From Agrostemma githago (Eukaryota > Streptophyta > Magnoliopsida > Caryophyllales > Caryophyllaceae), in contig OY288241.1 of NCBI GenBank assembly GCA_958450325.1, forward strand, positions 53,888,078-53,952,077: 64,000 bases of DNA. The letters run 5' to 3'. Made by a program: the position numbers and the translations under genes. Positions 1 to 9,963 of the stretch are shown here, one piece after another. The notes under the pieces are model-generated. The model had not been told where the DNA came from, ran no database searches, and saw only the letters and a program-made list of their open reading frames with translations. Position 1 is the stretch's first letter. Each line of letters starts with the position of its first letter.

Positions 1-255
1 CGGACCCCAATCTGACCTGCGGGTCAGGTGGATCAGGGAGGGTAGACACTAGGATAGCACCTGATGAGATTCATGCTAGTGACCCGGACCCCAATTTGGC
101 CTCTGGGAGATCAGATGGACTAGGGAGGGCAAGCATTGACATCTCAGAAGGAGAGAAGCAGGATCGTGACTCGGACCCCAATCTGGTCTTGAATGGACCA
201 GGTGGATTAGGGAGGGCTAGCCTGGAAGGAGGGAAAGACCTGGACCTCAGTCAGA
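1..255 (+). repeat. Degenerate 84-87 bp tandem repeat inside LINE A ORF1
   Basis: The motif CGGACCCCAAT recurs at 1, 85 and 172, each followed by a GGTGGATTAGGGAGGG-like segment. Spacings of 84 and 87 bp are multiples of three, so it encodes a repeat of 28-29 residues with core SDPDPNL...GLGRA. It is not visible in ORF1 of the other copies. Confidence 0.75.
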
Positions 256-476
256 TTTTTGGGGGATCAACAGATAAGGCCAAGACTGATGGCAGTAATG
301 CTGAGTTTGGGTTTTAGGTTGTGGCACATTGCTCTGGGACTGGACAACTAAATATGTCTAAAGAAAGGAAGATAGTGATTCTACATAGAAATCAGTACGA
401 CATATTGCAGCAACATCTGGATTTGGATGAAGGCGGAATAGAGGTTCAGGAGAATGTCCCACCTGACTTAACGTAA
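1..476 (+). pseudogene. LINE A ORF1, C-terminal part
   Basis: This is the C-terminal tail of a LINE ORF1 (nucleic-acid binding protein of the retrotransposition RNP). The frame that ends at TAA 474-476 is open back to the window start except for a TAG at 315-317. It begins with a degenerate repeat rich in Asp, Pro, Gly and Arg and ends with the short C-terminus PPDLT. That ending matches the PPDI/PPDK endings of ORF1 in copies F, G and I. No DUF4283-like or CCHC region is visible because the window starts downstream of it. The TAA overlaps the expected ORF2 start by one base. Confidence 0.75.
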
Positions 477-3155
477 TACGAGTAGCAACATGGAACATAA
501 GAGGGAATAGTGAAGAGGTGAAGCAAAATGAAGTTATATCGCTCTTCAAGAATAATAATCTAGATGTTCTTGGCTTACTTGAGACTCGAGTTAAATTAGC
601 TAAAGTTCCTGCCATAACCAAAAGTAAATTCAGAGAATTTGGAGTAGCTTGGAACTATGACCATCACTACAATGGTCGTATATGGCTTTTATGGAATAAA
701 TGCACGATTAGGGTCACTGTTGTTATGGTCCATGGTCAATGTATTCATTGTCATGTGCACCACTTGGCTTCTCGAAAGGAGGCTTATGTGAGAACTATTT
801 ATGGGAGCAATGATGGTAAGGAGAGGGATATTCTTTGGCAAACTCTCAATGATCAGAATGTCACTAATGACAGTTGGTTAATTCTAGGGGATTTTAATGT
901 TGTTCGAAATGCTGCAAAGAAGATTGGTGGATCATCTCCTGATGCACGAGAAATGTCAGCCTATAATGAATGTCTATTTACTAATGGATTGCAGGAAATT
1001 GTGGGTCAAGGTCTGGAGTTTACTTGGACCAATAAACAAAATCCGGAGGATAGGGTTTGGTCTAGATTGGATAGGGCTCTTGTCAATGGGGTTTGGCTAG
1101 ACACTTTTCCTTCCTCATTTGCATCTGTTCTTCATCCTGGAATATCAGATCATGCCCCAATACAGGTTACCATACTGCAGCGTGAAAGGAAAGCGGGTTT
1201 GTTTAGTTTTCTAAATTGCTGGACAAAACTTCCTCAATTTCATGAAGTAGTACAACAAGCTTGGTCAACTAATACTTATGGGACTGCTTGCTTTAGGCTC
1301 TTTACAAAATTGAAACGAGTGAAAGTTCCTCTGAAGGCTATGCATAGGAGTAACTTCTCGGATATAAGAAGGAGAATAGAAGCCGTAAAGATTGACTTGG
1401 CTGAATGTCATAGCAAGTTGCAGGATAGCCCCTTTTCCTTGCATCTAATCTCTCAAGAAAAGGAACTAACTACTAGCTATATGGCTTTGGCGGAAGCTGA
1501 ACTTAGCATTTTGAGGCAAAGGACTAAGATGGAGAACATAATCCATGGAGATGAGTCAACAAGGTTCTTTTACTCTAGATTAAAGGAAAGGAACCACCAG
1601 CAGACAATAGGTAGTATCACAGATTGTGAAGGCAAACTTCGAGAAGGCCTAGTTAAGCTAGGCAAGGGGTTTGAAGAATACTACAAGGGCCTTTTGGGTT
1701 GAGCTAAGGAGGTATTACCAATTGATCCAGAGATATTTGCTCGAGGAAAACTGGTGCAAGAAGAGGACTGGGTACCAATGTTAAAAATTCCAACTTAGCA
1801 GGAAGTTAAAGATGTAGTTTTTTCAATCGGGGTGGACAAGAGCCCTGGGCTTGATGGATTTTCGTCAGAGTTCTTTAGGGCATCTTGGAGCATCGTCAGG
1901 CATGATTTCTATAACGCAGTTAAGGAATTTGTTATCAAAGGAAAGATGCTTAAGCAGGCAAATACTACTCTCGTTACACTCATTCCCAAGAAGGACATAT
2001 GCCATTCTGTCCTTGATTATCTGCCAATTGCTTGCTGTTCAGTTTTTTATAAAACTGTCAGTAAGTTACTAACGAAAAGAATTCAACTAGTTCTTCAGAA
2101 ATTAGTAGGATGGGAGCAGGCTGCTTTTGTCCAAGGGCGTACTATACATGAGAACATTGCCCTATCACAAGCGCTAATTAAGAGTTATGGAAGAAAAAAT
2201 AGCACCCCTCGATGCTTAATGAAGATAGATTTGAGGAAAGCCTTTGACTCACTAAAATGGGCATTTATCCAAGATATGCTAAGGGGTTTTAACTTTCATG
2301 CTGTTTTTGTTGGCTAGATTATGTATTGTATTGCTGGCTCTTGGTTCACCCTAAAGGTGAATGGTATGCGACATGGGTTCTTTAAGGGGCGAAGTGGGGT
2401 GCGTCAAGGCGATCCCCTTTCTCCATACATCTTTGTGTTGAGTATGGAAATTTTCTCTAGGAGACTCTGGTGGATCAATTTGAAGAATCAAGTTTCTTAT
2501 CATCCAAAATGTTGTCAATTGCGTCTGAACCATATGATTTTTGCGGATGATTTGATGGTTTTTACTCGAGGTGATTGTCCTTCAGTGAATGCGGTGGTGC
2601 AGGTGCTTAACAGCTTCGCCGGTGAGTCTGGACAGCTGGCCAATAATGAGAAAACTAGCATATTCTTCGGGGGAGTACAAGAGAGCATTACATCTGAAAT
2701 ACTTCAGAACACGGGCTTCATTCATGGGAAATTCCCTTGCCGATATTTAGGCATCCCTCTTAACTTTGTTAGTAATAACAGAGATCAATACCAGGTCCTG
2801 ATTAACAAAATTCAACAACAAATCTTCAGCTGATCTTCGGGTTTTTTTTACATATGCAGGAAGAGTTCAACTGATTTCGTCAGTCGTCTTTGGGCTCACG
2901 AGCTACTGTAGTGCTAATGCGTTATTTCCTGTGAATGTTCACCAAAGAATTAATCAAATCTGTAAAAACTACTTCTGGACAGGAGGAATGAACAACAGGA
3001 GGTTAGTATTTAAGAGTTGGAGTAGTATTTGTCTTCCTTGGAGGGAGGGTGGTCTGAATATCAAAGGACTCCAATCCTGGAACAAAGCACTTATCGCTCA
3101 CTGGCTATGGAAAATTATAACTGGAAAACGCAGTCTTTGGAGTGATTGGCAAAGT
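476..3155 (+). pseudogene. LINE A ORF2 (endonuclease-reverse transcriptase), 5' part
   Basis: ORF2 of an L1-type LINE encodes an APE-like endonuclease followed by a reverse transcriptase that primes cDNA at the nicked target. The endonuclease shows TWNIRG (491-508), LGLLETR, HYNGRIW, GDFNVVRNA and SDHAP. The RT shows SPGLDGFSSEFF, a KIDLRKAFDSL motif A, GVRQGDPLSP and FADDL (about 2536-2556). The expected ATG is ATA (476-478). Stops lie at 1700, 1796, 2315 and 2831; the last two replace conserved Trp. A frameshift falls in the T8 run near 2842. The frame then runs to 3155 and continues at 12140. Confidence 0.93.
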
Positions 3156-4869
3156 TGTGGACATGACGTAGGTCCACATCGACGCGGCCACGCGCGGGTT
3201 TGGGGAGGCGAATGAATCTCATGTGAGATGGATCTCGAATTGAAATTTAAATCGAAGTAGGAGTCGCCACCGAACATTGTGGGAGTTCGGGCCCATTCGA
3301 ACCCACTCTATGTCGTAGTGGGCCATGTACAAAATATGACCCATTTCCGATGTCAGTGTTTATTGGGTTCGTCCCTTAGCATTTGATACCGATACCGACA
3401 TTATCGAATACCGTATATTGAATGACTCTCGTTGCCAATGGATTCGAACATCCGGAAACCATGGTTCTGAGTAAGGGGTGAGGGTACGTGTTGGGAAGTT
3501 CACAAAGAACACCCAACCCCGCCGGCACTTAGCGGTCTTTACTAAGATATCGTCCGATTTTTATGTACGCGCGTTAGTTCGACGATTGAATGATATGCTA
3601 AGAGTATTTTCAGATTAAACATGTGTATTATGTTTGCTAAGTCGTTTTAATGCATCTAAAAATTAACGTCAAATTTGTATTTTAGCATGCGAGGTTCATT
3701 TTAGTATAATAAAACAAAAGAAAAGAAATTGCTAAAGACATGAACAAACGGGTTAGTAACGATTGATAAATTGAATAAAAATGTAAACTTAATGCATGGT
3801 TTAAAAAAAAGTTTGTGACACGTGATGGATTAAACACGCGTTGACCGAGGTCAAAAATATTTATCGAAAGTTTGGAATATGCCGAGGAAGACGCTGTTTT
3901 TAAGAAACTTAAAAAAAAAAAAAAAAAACGTCACGGTTTCAGGGATCCGCGCGACTCGCCTGGGAGGGGCGCAACTCGCGCGGGAAGGCGTCTCGCCCGA
4001 GACGCGTACGGCTCGCGTCTGGGGCTGCTCTCGGGTTTGATTTCTCGAAAATTGTTAGGTTTTATAAATCGCGTACAAATATGAATTAATTTATACTCGA
4101 CTTATATTTTCGATATTCGTCGTATCTGATATTCGATTATGAAATCAATATCAAATACTCGGAATGATTTTTAGAAAAGAAAGGGTTTTGTAAATCGTTT
4201 TGTGAAAAAATGATGTTTGATTCTCTCCAAGTTAAACATTGTCGTGTTTTGTCTTATGAAACCATGTGATGATTTTTTAGTATCAACGAGATTAATTTAG
4301 TTCTTGTTAGATACGATATTTGAGTATAGAGTCAATATCATACTTTAAGAACGTCGTTTTTATATGAAAATAGTTTATAGTATCGATATTATGGAAAAAT
4401 AGAAGATGTGACGACGACTCATAAAAAAATAGACCGACGACGGACGAAGAAAAACGTGAGAAGAGAGAGAGAGAGAGAGTGATCGAACTCTACCTTTTAA
4501 CGGATTTGTTTAATATTTTTTGAGGCTGATTTTTTAGTGTTTGAGCTCAAACCGGACTCATGGGATGACACGGCTGGTTTATGTGTCTCGAAAATATCTT
4601 TGACCGGGTTTTGACTCGGTCGCTAAAAGACGGTTTTGCCTTTGGTGTCGGATTTGACCCAAATTAGTCTTGTTTGACTCGAAATGTCTCACTGGGCCTG
4701 AATTTGAGGTCTGTTTTGTGAGATTTTTACTTCGTTAAACGCTCGCGCCAATTACTATTGATTCTGAGTTCATAATCAAGCGTGTTTAGTCATGTTTACG
4801 TCCGATCATCATCGGGTGTTTTTTGGAAACTGCTATAGACACCTGGCGGTCAAAATGTGGGTGTCTACA
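3156..4869 (-). repeat. Tat element LTR (3' LTR in element orientation)
   Basis: This 1714-bp LTR runs from TGTGGACATGAC to GTGGGTGTCTACA on the plus strand. It is nearly identical to 9964-12134 apart from a 474-bp insertion and a deletion of about 30 bp in that copy. It contains a purine-pyrimidine simple tract (GA)n near 4465 and GC-rich repeats of GCGACTCGC type around 3945-4030. Confidence 0.92.
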
Positions 4870-4882
4870 GAGCCCCCACTCT
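4870..4882 (-). promoter_or_regulatory. Polypurine tract of the Tat element
   Basis: The minus strand reads AGAGTGGGGGCTC directly before the LTR start TGTAGACACCC. This is the expected position and composition of the plus-strand primer for reverse transcription, and it fixes the element's orientation. Confidence 0.8.
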
Positions 4883-5049
4883 GACTGAGGCTCGGACAAG
4901 GCGAAAGTTAGGGTAGCTACCAGGCCAATCAAAGATTAAGACCTGGCAGACTTCCGATCGGGTCGTTTATAGTCCATTAGACTCGCGTAAAAGGGCTCGC
5001 CAGCCATAAGACAGAAATCATACCTGAGTTGATGCTAATAGCTCTGTGG

Positions 5050-5235
5050 GGACTTGCCTAAGAAGCCTTAGGTGTGCCCGTTTGCAGACACATCCCATCT
5101 TGGAGCTGCGCGGGAGCTTGCATGGGAGGCTATGGGTGTGTCCGTTTGCAGACACGTCTCGGTTCAGAATTACGCGGGAGCTTGCATAGGAAGCTATGGG
5201 TGTGTCCGTTCGCAGACACATCCCGATTCTTTAGT
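5050..5235 (-). repeat. 64-bp tandem repeat in the 3' untranslated region of the Tat element
   Basis: The segment starting GGTGTG(T/C)CCGTTTGCAG recurs at 5071, 5135 and 5199, an exact 64-bp period. Partial units lie on either side, giving about 2.8 units. It sits about 200 bp inside the polypurine tract, the place where Tat-lineage elements are known to carry hypervariable tandem repeats. Confidence 0.85.
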
Positions 5236-7507
5236 AGAAATGTTGTGTGGGCTTTCCACTGGGGATTTTTTGCGAGGAGACTTCCTTCTCGAGTCTGGGT
5301 GTACCTGTATGATGCTAACACATACCACTTCGTATGTAACATTTAAGCGAAACACCGACTCACGCTGGGGAAGTAAAAACTTGATGTTCCTTTGGGAAGC
5401 ACAAACTGGTACATGAAACATTAAATATATAGGCAGAAATAGCAGATATAGCAGATAGCAAGATAGCATACAGGAAATGCATTTAACATCTATAGACTGA
5501 CTTGCGCTGGGGAAAATGATTTTTGCTTCATTTTGAAATCGAAGTCCTGAAAGCAACTCACGTGCTAAGAGATAGGTTTTCAAAATCGAAAGAGGTAGAA
5601 AAGAAATTTGCAGTTTAAGTAGACTGAAATTTGACCTTGTAGAAAAGGATTTTCTCAAATGGCTAAGTTTTGCAAATTTTCAAAGCAAGAATTTGAAGAG
5701 AGAGGCCTACCAACAGACTCGACTCTGGACGCGACAGGACGAGTTGACGGACACGAACTTGGACTCTCTAAGGGTTGGACCGTGACTCGATAGAGGGTGG
5801 GCCACCTAAGATGACAAGACTCTTAAGTTGCGCTATTCTATAGCCTAGGCGAGTGGCAACACAGTCGAAATCGAAATGGGATAGATGTGCTATACGGGGT
5901 TGCAGTAGTCTGTAATGAGACTGTTGTAGTCTTGTGCTCTCCTGGATTTTCGATTTTAGGGTACATTCCCAAAGTGGGTATTGCTTCGAGTCCTGACAGA
6001 TTCTCGTCTTCGACTGAGCCGAGTACTGGGACACACTATAGAAAGGAGGCTAGTTTTTGAAATTATATGGATTTTGTGAGGGGATGGAGGTCTTCTGTCT
6101 AAAAGAAGCCCCCAGGATGACAAAGCTTGCTGCTTAGAACATGACAGTGTCGTGACCGGAATAATGATGCTTTTCGAATGTGTGTCGATGTGGGTGGTTA
6201 TGCCTCTGTTGAAAGGCTGCCTACGTATTCACGTGTAGTGAAATCAAACCAAGCCGTAGTTCAGTGCACTGAAAGGATATATTATGGTGCCTAGTTTATT
6301 AGGGCTTTGTGTGTAACTAGCCATAGCAATGGTGTAAGCTAGGTGCATTCGCAATGATGTCTTGATCAAAGGGCTAGAATAGTTAGGATGTTAATCCTGT
6401 GACTGCGAACGTTCTCCGGGGTAGCCCCCAGAGGTGGTGTGAACTATTTGGGCATGTTCTATGCCGACTGCAAGTTGAGTTCCCGTGTTTGGGGCTGGTA
6501 ACTGGTTTGGATATTTTTGGAAATGTGGTGCTAGGAAGTAAGTGGCTTTGATGATTCGAAATCTGGAGCTCGATTTTGTGGAGTTAAGCTTCGAGGGTCG
6601 GTACCGTAATGTGGTAGGAAAGGGGAAGTCGAATAAAAATGACTCAAACTTGGATCGGGGTAGGTTTGATAATGCGCGGGATCTGATTTCCATGTCCGGC
6701 CCTAATGGTTAGGGTATCCTATGGAGCTTGAATCCTCAAAATTCTGGGTTGTCTCTAGCCTAGGTCTCGAGAAGGTCTTGAGGGTTGTAATATGGGAAGG
6801 CTAGATGTGGTGTTTGACCAACTTGATTGTTTTTCCCCTTTTTTGAAGGTATGAGTATTGATAATTGACCGTTTTCACTACGGTCATGGGTTTTTGAATA
6901 TTTTTTTGGCTGACCTCTTAGCCCCGGTCTTGGGATTCTTCACTTGGATTGACCGTTTAACCTTGGTCATGGATGTCTTTTTTTTTTATGATGGCCTGCT
7001 TTTTTGTTTTGGCCTTTTGCTTTTTTCCTTGGACTTTTGATTTTTGTCCAGTTTTTTCTTTTTTTCTGTTGGTCAGACTAACACCTAAGGCAGGGATTGG
7101 TTGATCTTATTGGATGGGTGTTTATTGTGGGAAGTGGGCTTGCCTCCCGTCTTGGACCCAAACTAGGAGACTACCTAGATTTGTCATAAGATTCGATACC
7201 GCTCCTGCTAGGGGTAGTTATGTGGCTTTCTATGTCACACATGGAACAGGTAAAGGAAAATACGGGTCTCGATTTCCTGCAGTCACGTGCACGTGCTCAC
7301 AGTGTATGATGGTGTTAATCATGTTCTCGGAAACACATAAGGAAAGTATATATGAGAAAGAATATTGAAAGCTGAGTTTATAGAATTTTGGAAAAGAGGA
7401 CAGAATAACTGACTCTGACTCTGACTTTGAAATTGAAAGAAATAGAACATTCTAGACTCGAACTCAGACTCGGACTTAAACCAAATCTGGACTCTCGGAT
7501 GAGGTTG
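5236..7507 (-). other. Non-coding interior of the Tat element where pol would be expected
   Basis: Between gag and the polypurine tract I see no protease, RT, RNase H or integrase motif on either strand. Short open frames on both strands (for example 6391-6693 minus and 5768-6034 minus) show no recognisable family. The pol genes appear to have been lost or replaced. Confidence 0.6.
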
Positions 7508-8329
7508 TCAGTAGTCTTCGGCTTCTAAGGACTCAAGTGGATGTCCAGTATAGCCTTCAGTAGAAGCTTCACCCAGATCTTCATTATGTCGAAGATCATC
7601 TTCAATCCTAGTGCCCATTTCAGTTAAAGTGGCTAAGTTGGGTATGATAGCATACCGAAGATGGACCCGGTAGGAAGGGAGGAGGTTCTTGACAACGACC
7701 TCCACTAAAGTTTTTTCGTTGGGCTTCTCAACCAGCTTCACGCATTCGGCCCTCCAGTGTTGGAGGTATTTAGTGAAGCCTTCTTTGGGCTCCTGGGCCA
7801 TGACTTCTAGAGTACGCATCGTGGTCTGGATCTCGGTATTATCAGCGTAATTCCGAGCGAACTCTGTTACCACATCATCCCAAGTCTAGTACTTCTTGGA
7901 ATCAAGCCTGTAGTACCAGGCTTTCGGGTGCTTCTCGAGGGAAGAAGCAAACAAGTGCTTGAACATGGTGGATTTCACCCCTTTGACAGCCATGAACTCC
8001 TTGAAAGCCCGAATGTGATGAACCGGATCTTCAGTACCCTCAAACATCGGTATACCCGTAAGGTTGAGGTTGGCGGGTAGCTCGTCATTCAGAGGCGAAT
8101 AGGAACGAGCGTTTTCCGTATGGATCGACTTATTTATCGACAAATGGACCTGTTCTTCCAGTTTGCGGACTGCGCTGACCAGTTCACCAAAAGGTCCAGT
8201 AGTTTCATTCCCGACCTTAGGGATCCCTTGTATCACGGCACTCAAATGGGTGGCAATGGCGGTTTGGTCGGTCCTGATGGCTATCAGTTGGGCCTCCATC
8301 TTAGCTAGTGAGGCGGTCAGTTGGTCCAA
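7508..8329 (-). pseudogene. Tat element gag (capsid-like), broken
   Basis: Gag makes the virus-like particle that packages the retrotransposon RNA. Two consecutive minus-strand frames, 8329-7886 (147 codons) and 7873-7508 (121 codons), are in the same frame, separated by an in-frame stop between 7886 and 7874. The N-terminal part has a predicted amphipathic helix (LTASLAKMEAQLIAIRTD). The middle has the plant gag signature with FEGTEDPVHHIRAF, HPKAWYYRL and, after the stop, TWDDVVTEF. The C-terminal part includes YLQHWRAECVKL. No CCHC knuckle or protease follows; the frame ends at 7508. Start assignment at 8329 rests on the first in-frame Met. Confidence 0.8.
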
Positions 8330-9942
8330 GGTTTATTGCATTTTATGGCGTCTGGTTACCGGTGGTTTGTCTGTAAGAATACCGCGTAGTCATAAAAGTT
8401 GCTTCGGAACTCAAATTCGCCAAGGCATAGGAAATAGTGTGGGAGGAGAGACAACTCCAGTTTGACTCGGGTTAGACTCTTCTAAGACAAATGTGTAGGG
8501 TACGATTCTCAGAGTGACCGTGATTAATCGCTCCGTCGGAGAATAGCCCCCAGGTAAGACTAAGGACTCTGATACGACTCAGATGGTGTGACATCTAAGT
8601 GACTCGAAAGCGGGGTACGTGAGACACGTGTAAGACATGACCCTTAGAGCAATCGGGATTGATCACTCCGCTAAAGGGTAGCCCCCGAGTGAGGAAAAGC
8701 CTGAAAAGGGAATGACTTGGAAAGGACACCTAGATGGGTGACTCGTGAAAGGTGGGCCTCCCTTAGGATTCGGCAGGTGGGCCGAGGCCTGTTCGTAGGA
8801 AGGTCCACGTGAGATATTCCCTAGACTTTTGGACTTGAGTGTGTAAACGGGTCTTCCTTTGTAGAAGTATGTCCTACGCAGGTGGGCCATGCCTTGACAA
8901 ATAAGGCGGACTGGGATAGGGAGTAAACCCGCGATAGAGGATCGGCGGAGTTTCGACGCTAAAGACTTTGACAAATTATGGCAAGACCCGACACTGCTAA
9001 ATACGGCAAGTTGTAAACAGAGAAAAGTTTTTGAAAAAGGGATATTTGGGCTTAGAAAGATCCGAAAAAAGTCGAATGCACGGCCCGATTTTTTGAAAAG
9101 CGGCAAAAGGCCATCGGGCCGAATATTTTGAAGGTTTGAAAGTGTTCGGGCAGCATACCGGCAAGAAATAGGCTATTTTGAGAAAAATTGTAAGTCCTAA
9201 TTTTCAGTAGCATTCCGGAATTTTGAAAATTTGAAAATTGAAAATTTGAATATCAGAAATAAATTTCCAAAAATTTAAAAATTTGAAAACGGATCCCGAA
9301 GATTTGAAAATCGAAAACGACGTCTTGAAGATTTGAAAATTGATATGGAACCTCGAAGATTTGAAAATTGAAATAGAATTTTGAAAATTCGAAAAAATCG
9401 AATAGTGATCAAAAATTTGAATATTGAAATGGACAACATGCCGGCTAGAAAAATAAGCTTGTTTTGAGTCAAATCTTAAGTCTAAATTTTGGCAGCTTTT
9501 CCGAGTTTTTTGAAAATTGGATATTTTGAAAAGATGCATTTTTGAAATAACGGTTTTTGAAAAAGATGACATATAGATCAAGCAACACGTAGTCACGGAA
9601 ACAGTATAATGACACCATGTATGCTTCTTAAACTAAGTCTCGGTCGGTCGAAATAGGGTCTATACCAACAACGACGGCTTTCTCGCAAACCAGGACGGAC
9701 TTCCTAAGCCGAGTTGGACTTAAAACATGCCGTAAAACCCATGCGAGTTCCGCCATCGGAGTCTTTAGTGCACCCATTTAGGAATGCACCGTGGTATAGT
9801 GGGACATCGATCACAAGTAACCGGCCCGGGAAAGATTTGGGTTATGCATGAACCATTGAACTAAAACGCGTACATTACTAATCGAACGATTTCTTTTCGA
9901 GTCTCACCCTAGGAACCCCGATGACTAGTGGTACATCAGGAA
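8330..9942 (-). other. Tat element leader between PBS and gag
   Basis: There are about 1.6 kb between primer site and gag without a supported gene. The stretch 9225-9430 is low-complexity, made of repeated TTTGAAAATTGA-like units with CGAAGATTTGAAAAT blocks. It produces spurious Phe/Ile/Ser-rich minus-strand frames. The minus-strand frame at 9106-8663 has no recognised domain. A long leader is usual for Tat elements. Confidence 0.6.
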
Positions 9943-9960
9943 TCCCCAGCGGAGTCGCCA
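9943..9960 (-). promoter_or_regulatory. Primer-binding site of the Tat element
   Basis: The minus strand reads TGGCGACTCCGCTGGGGA three bases inside the LTR end. It starts with TGG, complementary to a tRNA 3' CCA. I recall the same 18-mer as typical of Ogre/Tat elements, with an Arg tRNA as primer; the tRNA identity was not checked. Confidence 0.8.
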
Positions 9961-9963
9961 AAT

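Larger units (their letters stand above)
1..3155 (+). mobile_element. LINE A (L1-type), 5' part, cut by window start and by a Tat LTR element
   Basis: This is the end of ORF1 and most of ORF2 of an L1-type LINE. The 5' end lies outside the window. At 3155 the ORF2 frame stops abruptly at the TG end of an LTR and resumes in frame at 12140, after the LTR element. The 5-bp duplication AAAGT (3151-3155) / ACAGT (12135-12139) has one mismatch. The copy is dead: ORF2 has several stops and a frameshift. Confidence 0.93.

Noticed and set aside
5018..5658. Overlapping frames on both strands with repeated CVCKRTH-like peptides
   Set aside because: They are read-outs of the 64-bp tandem repeat. Both strands are equally open, and the position is the 3' UTR of the Tat element.
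9204..9596. Phe/Ile/Ser-rich minus-strand frame in the Tat leader
   Set aside because: It comes from repeated TTTGAAAATTGA-like units. Retrotransposon leaders are not coding and no domain is seen.
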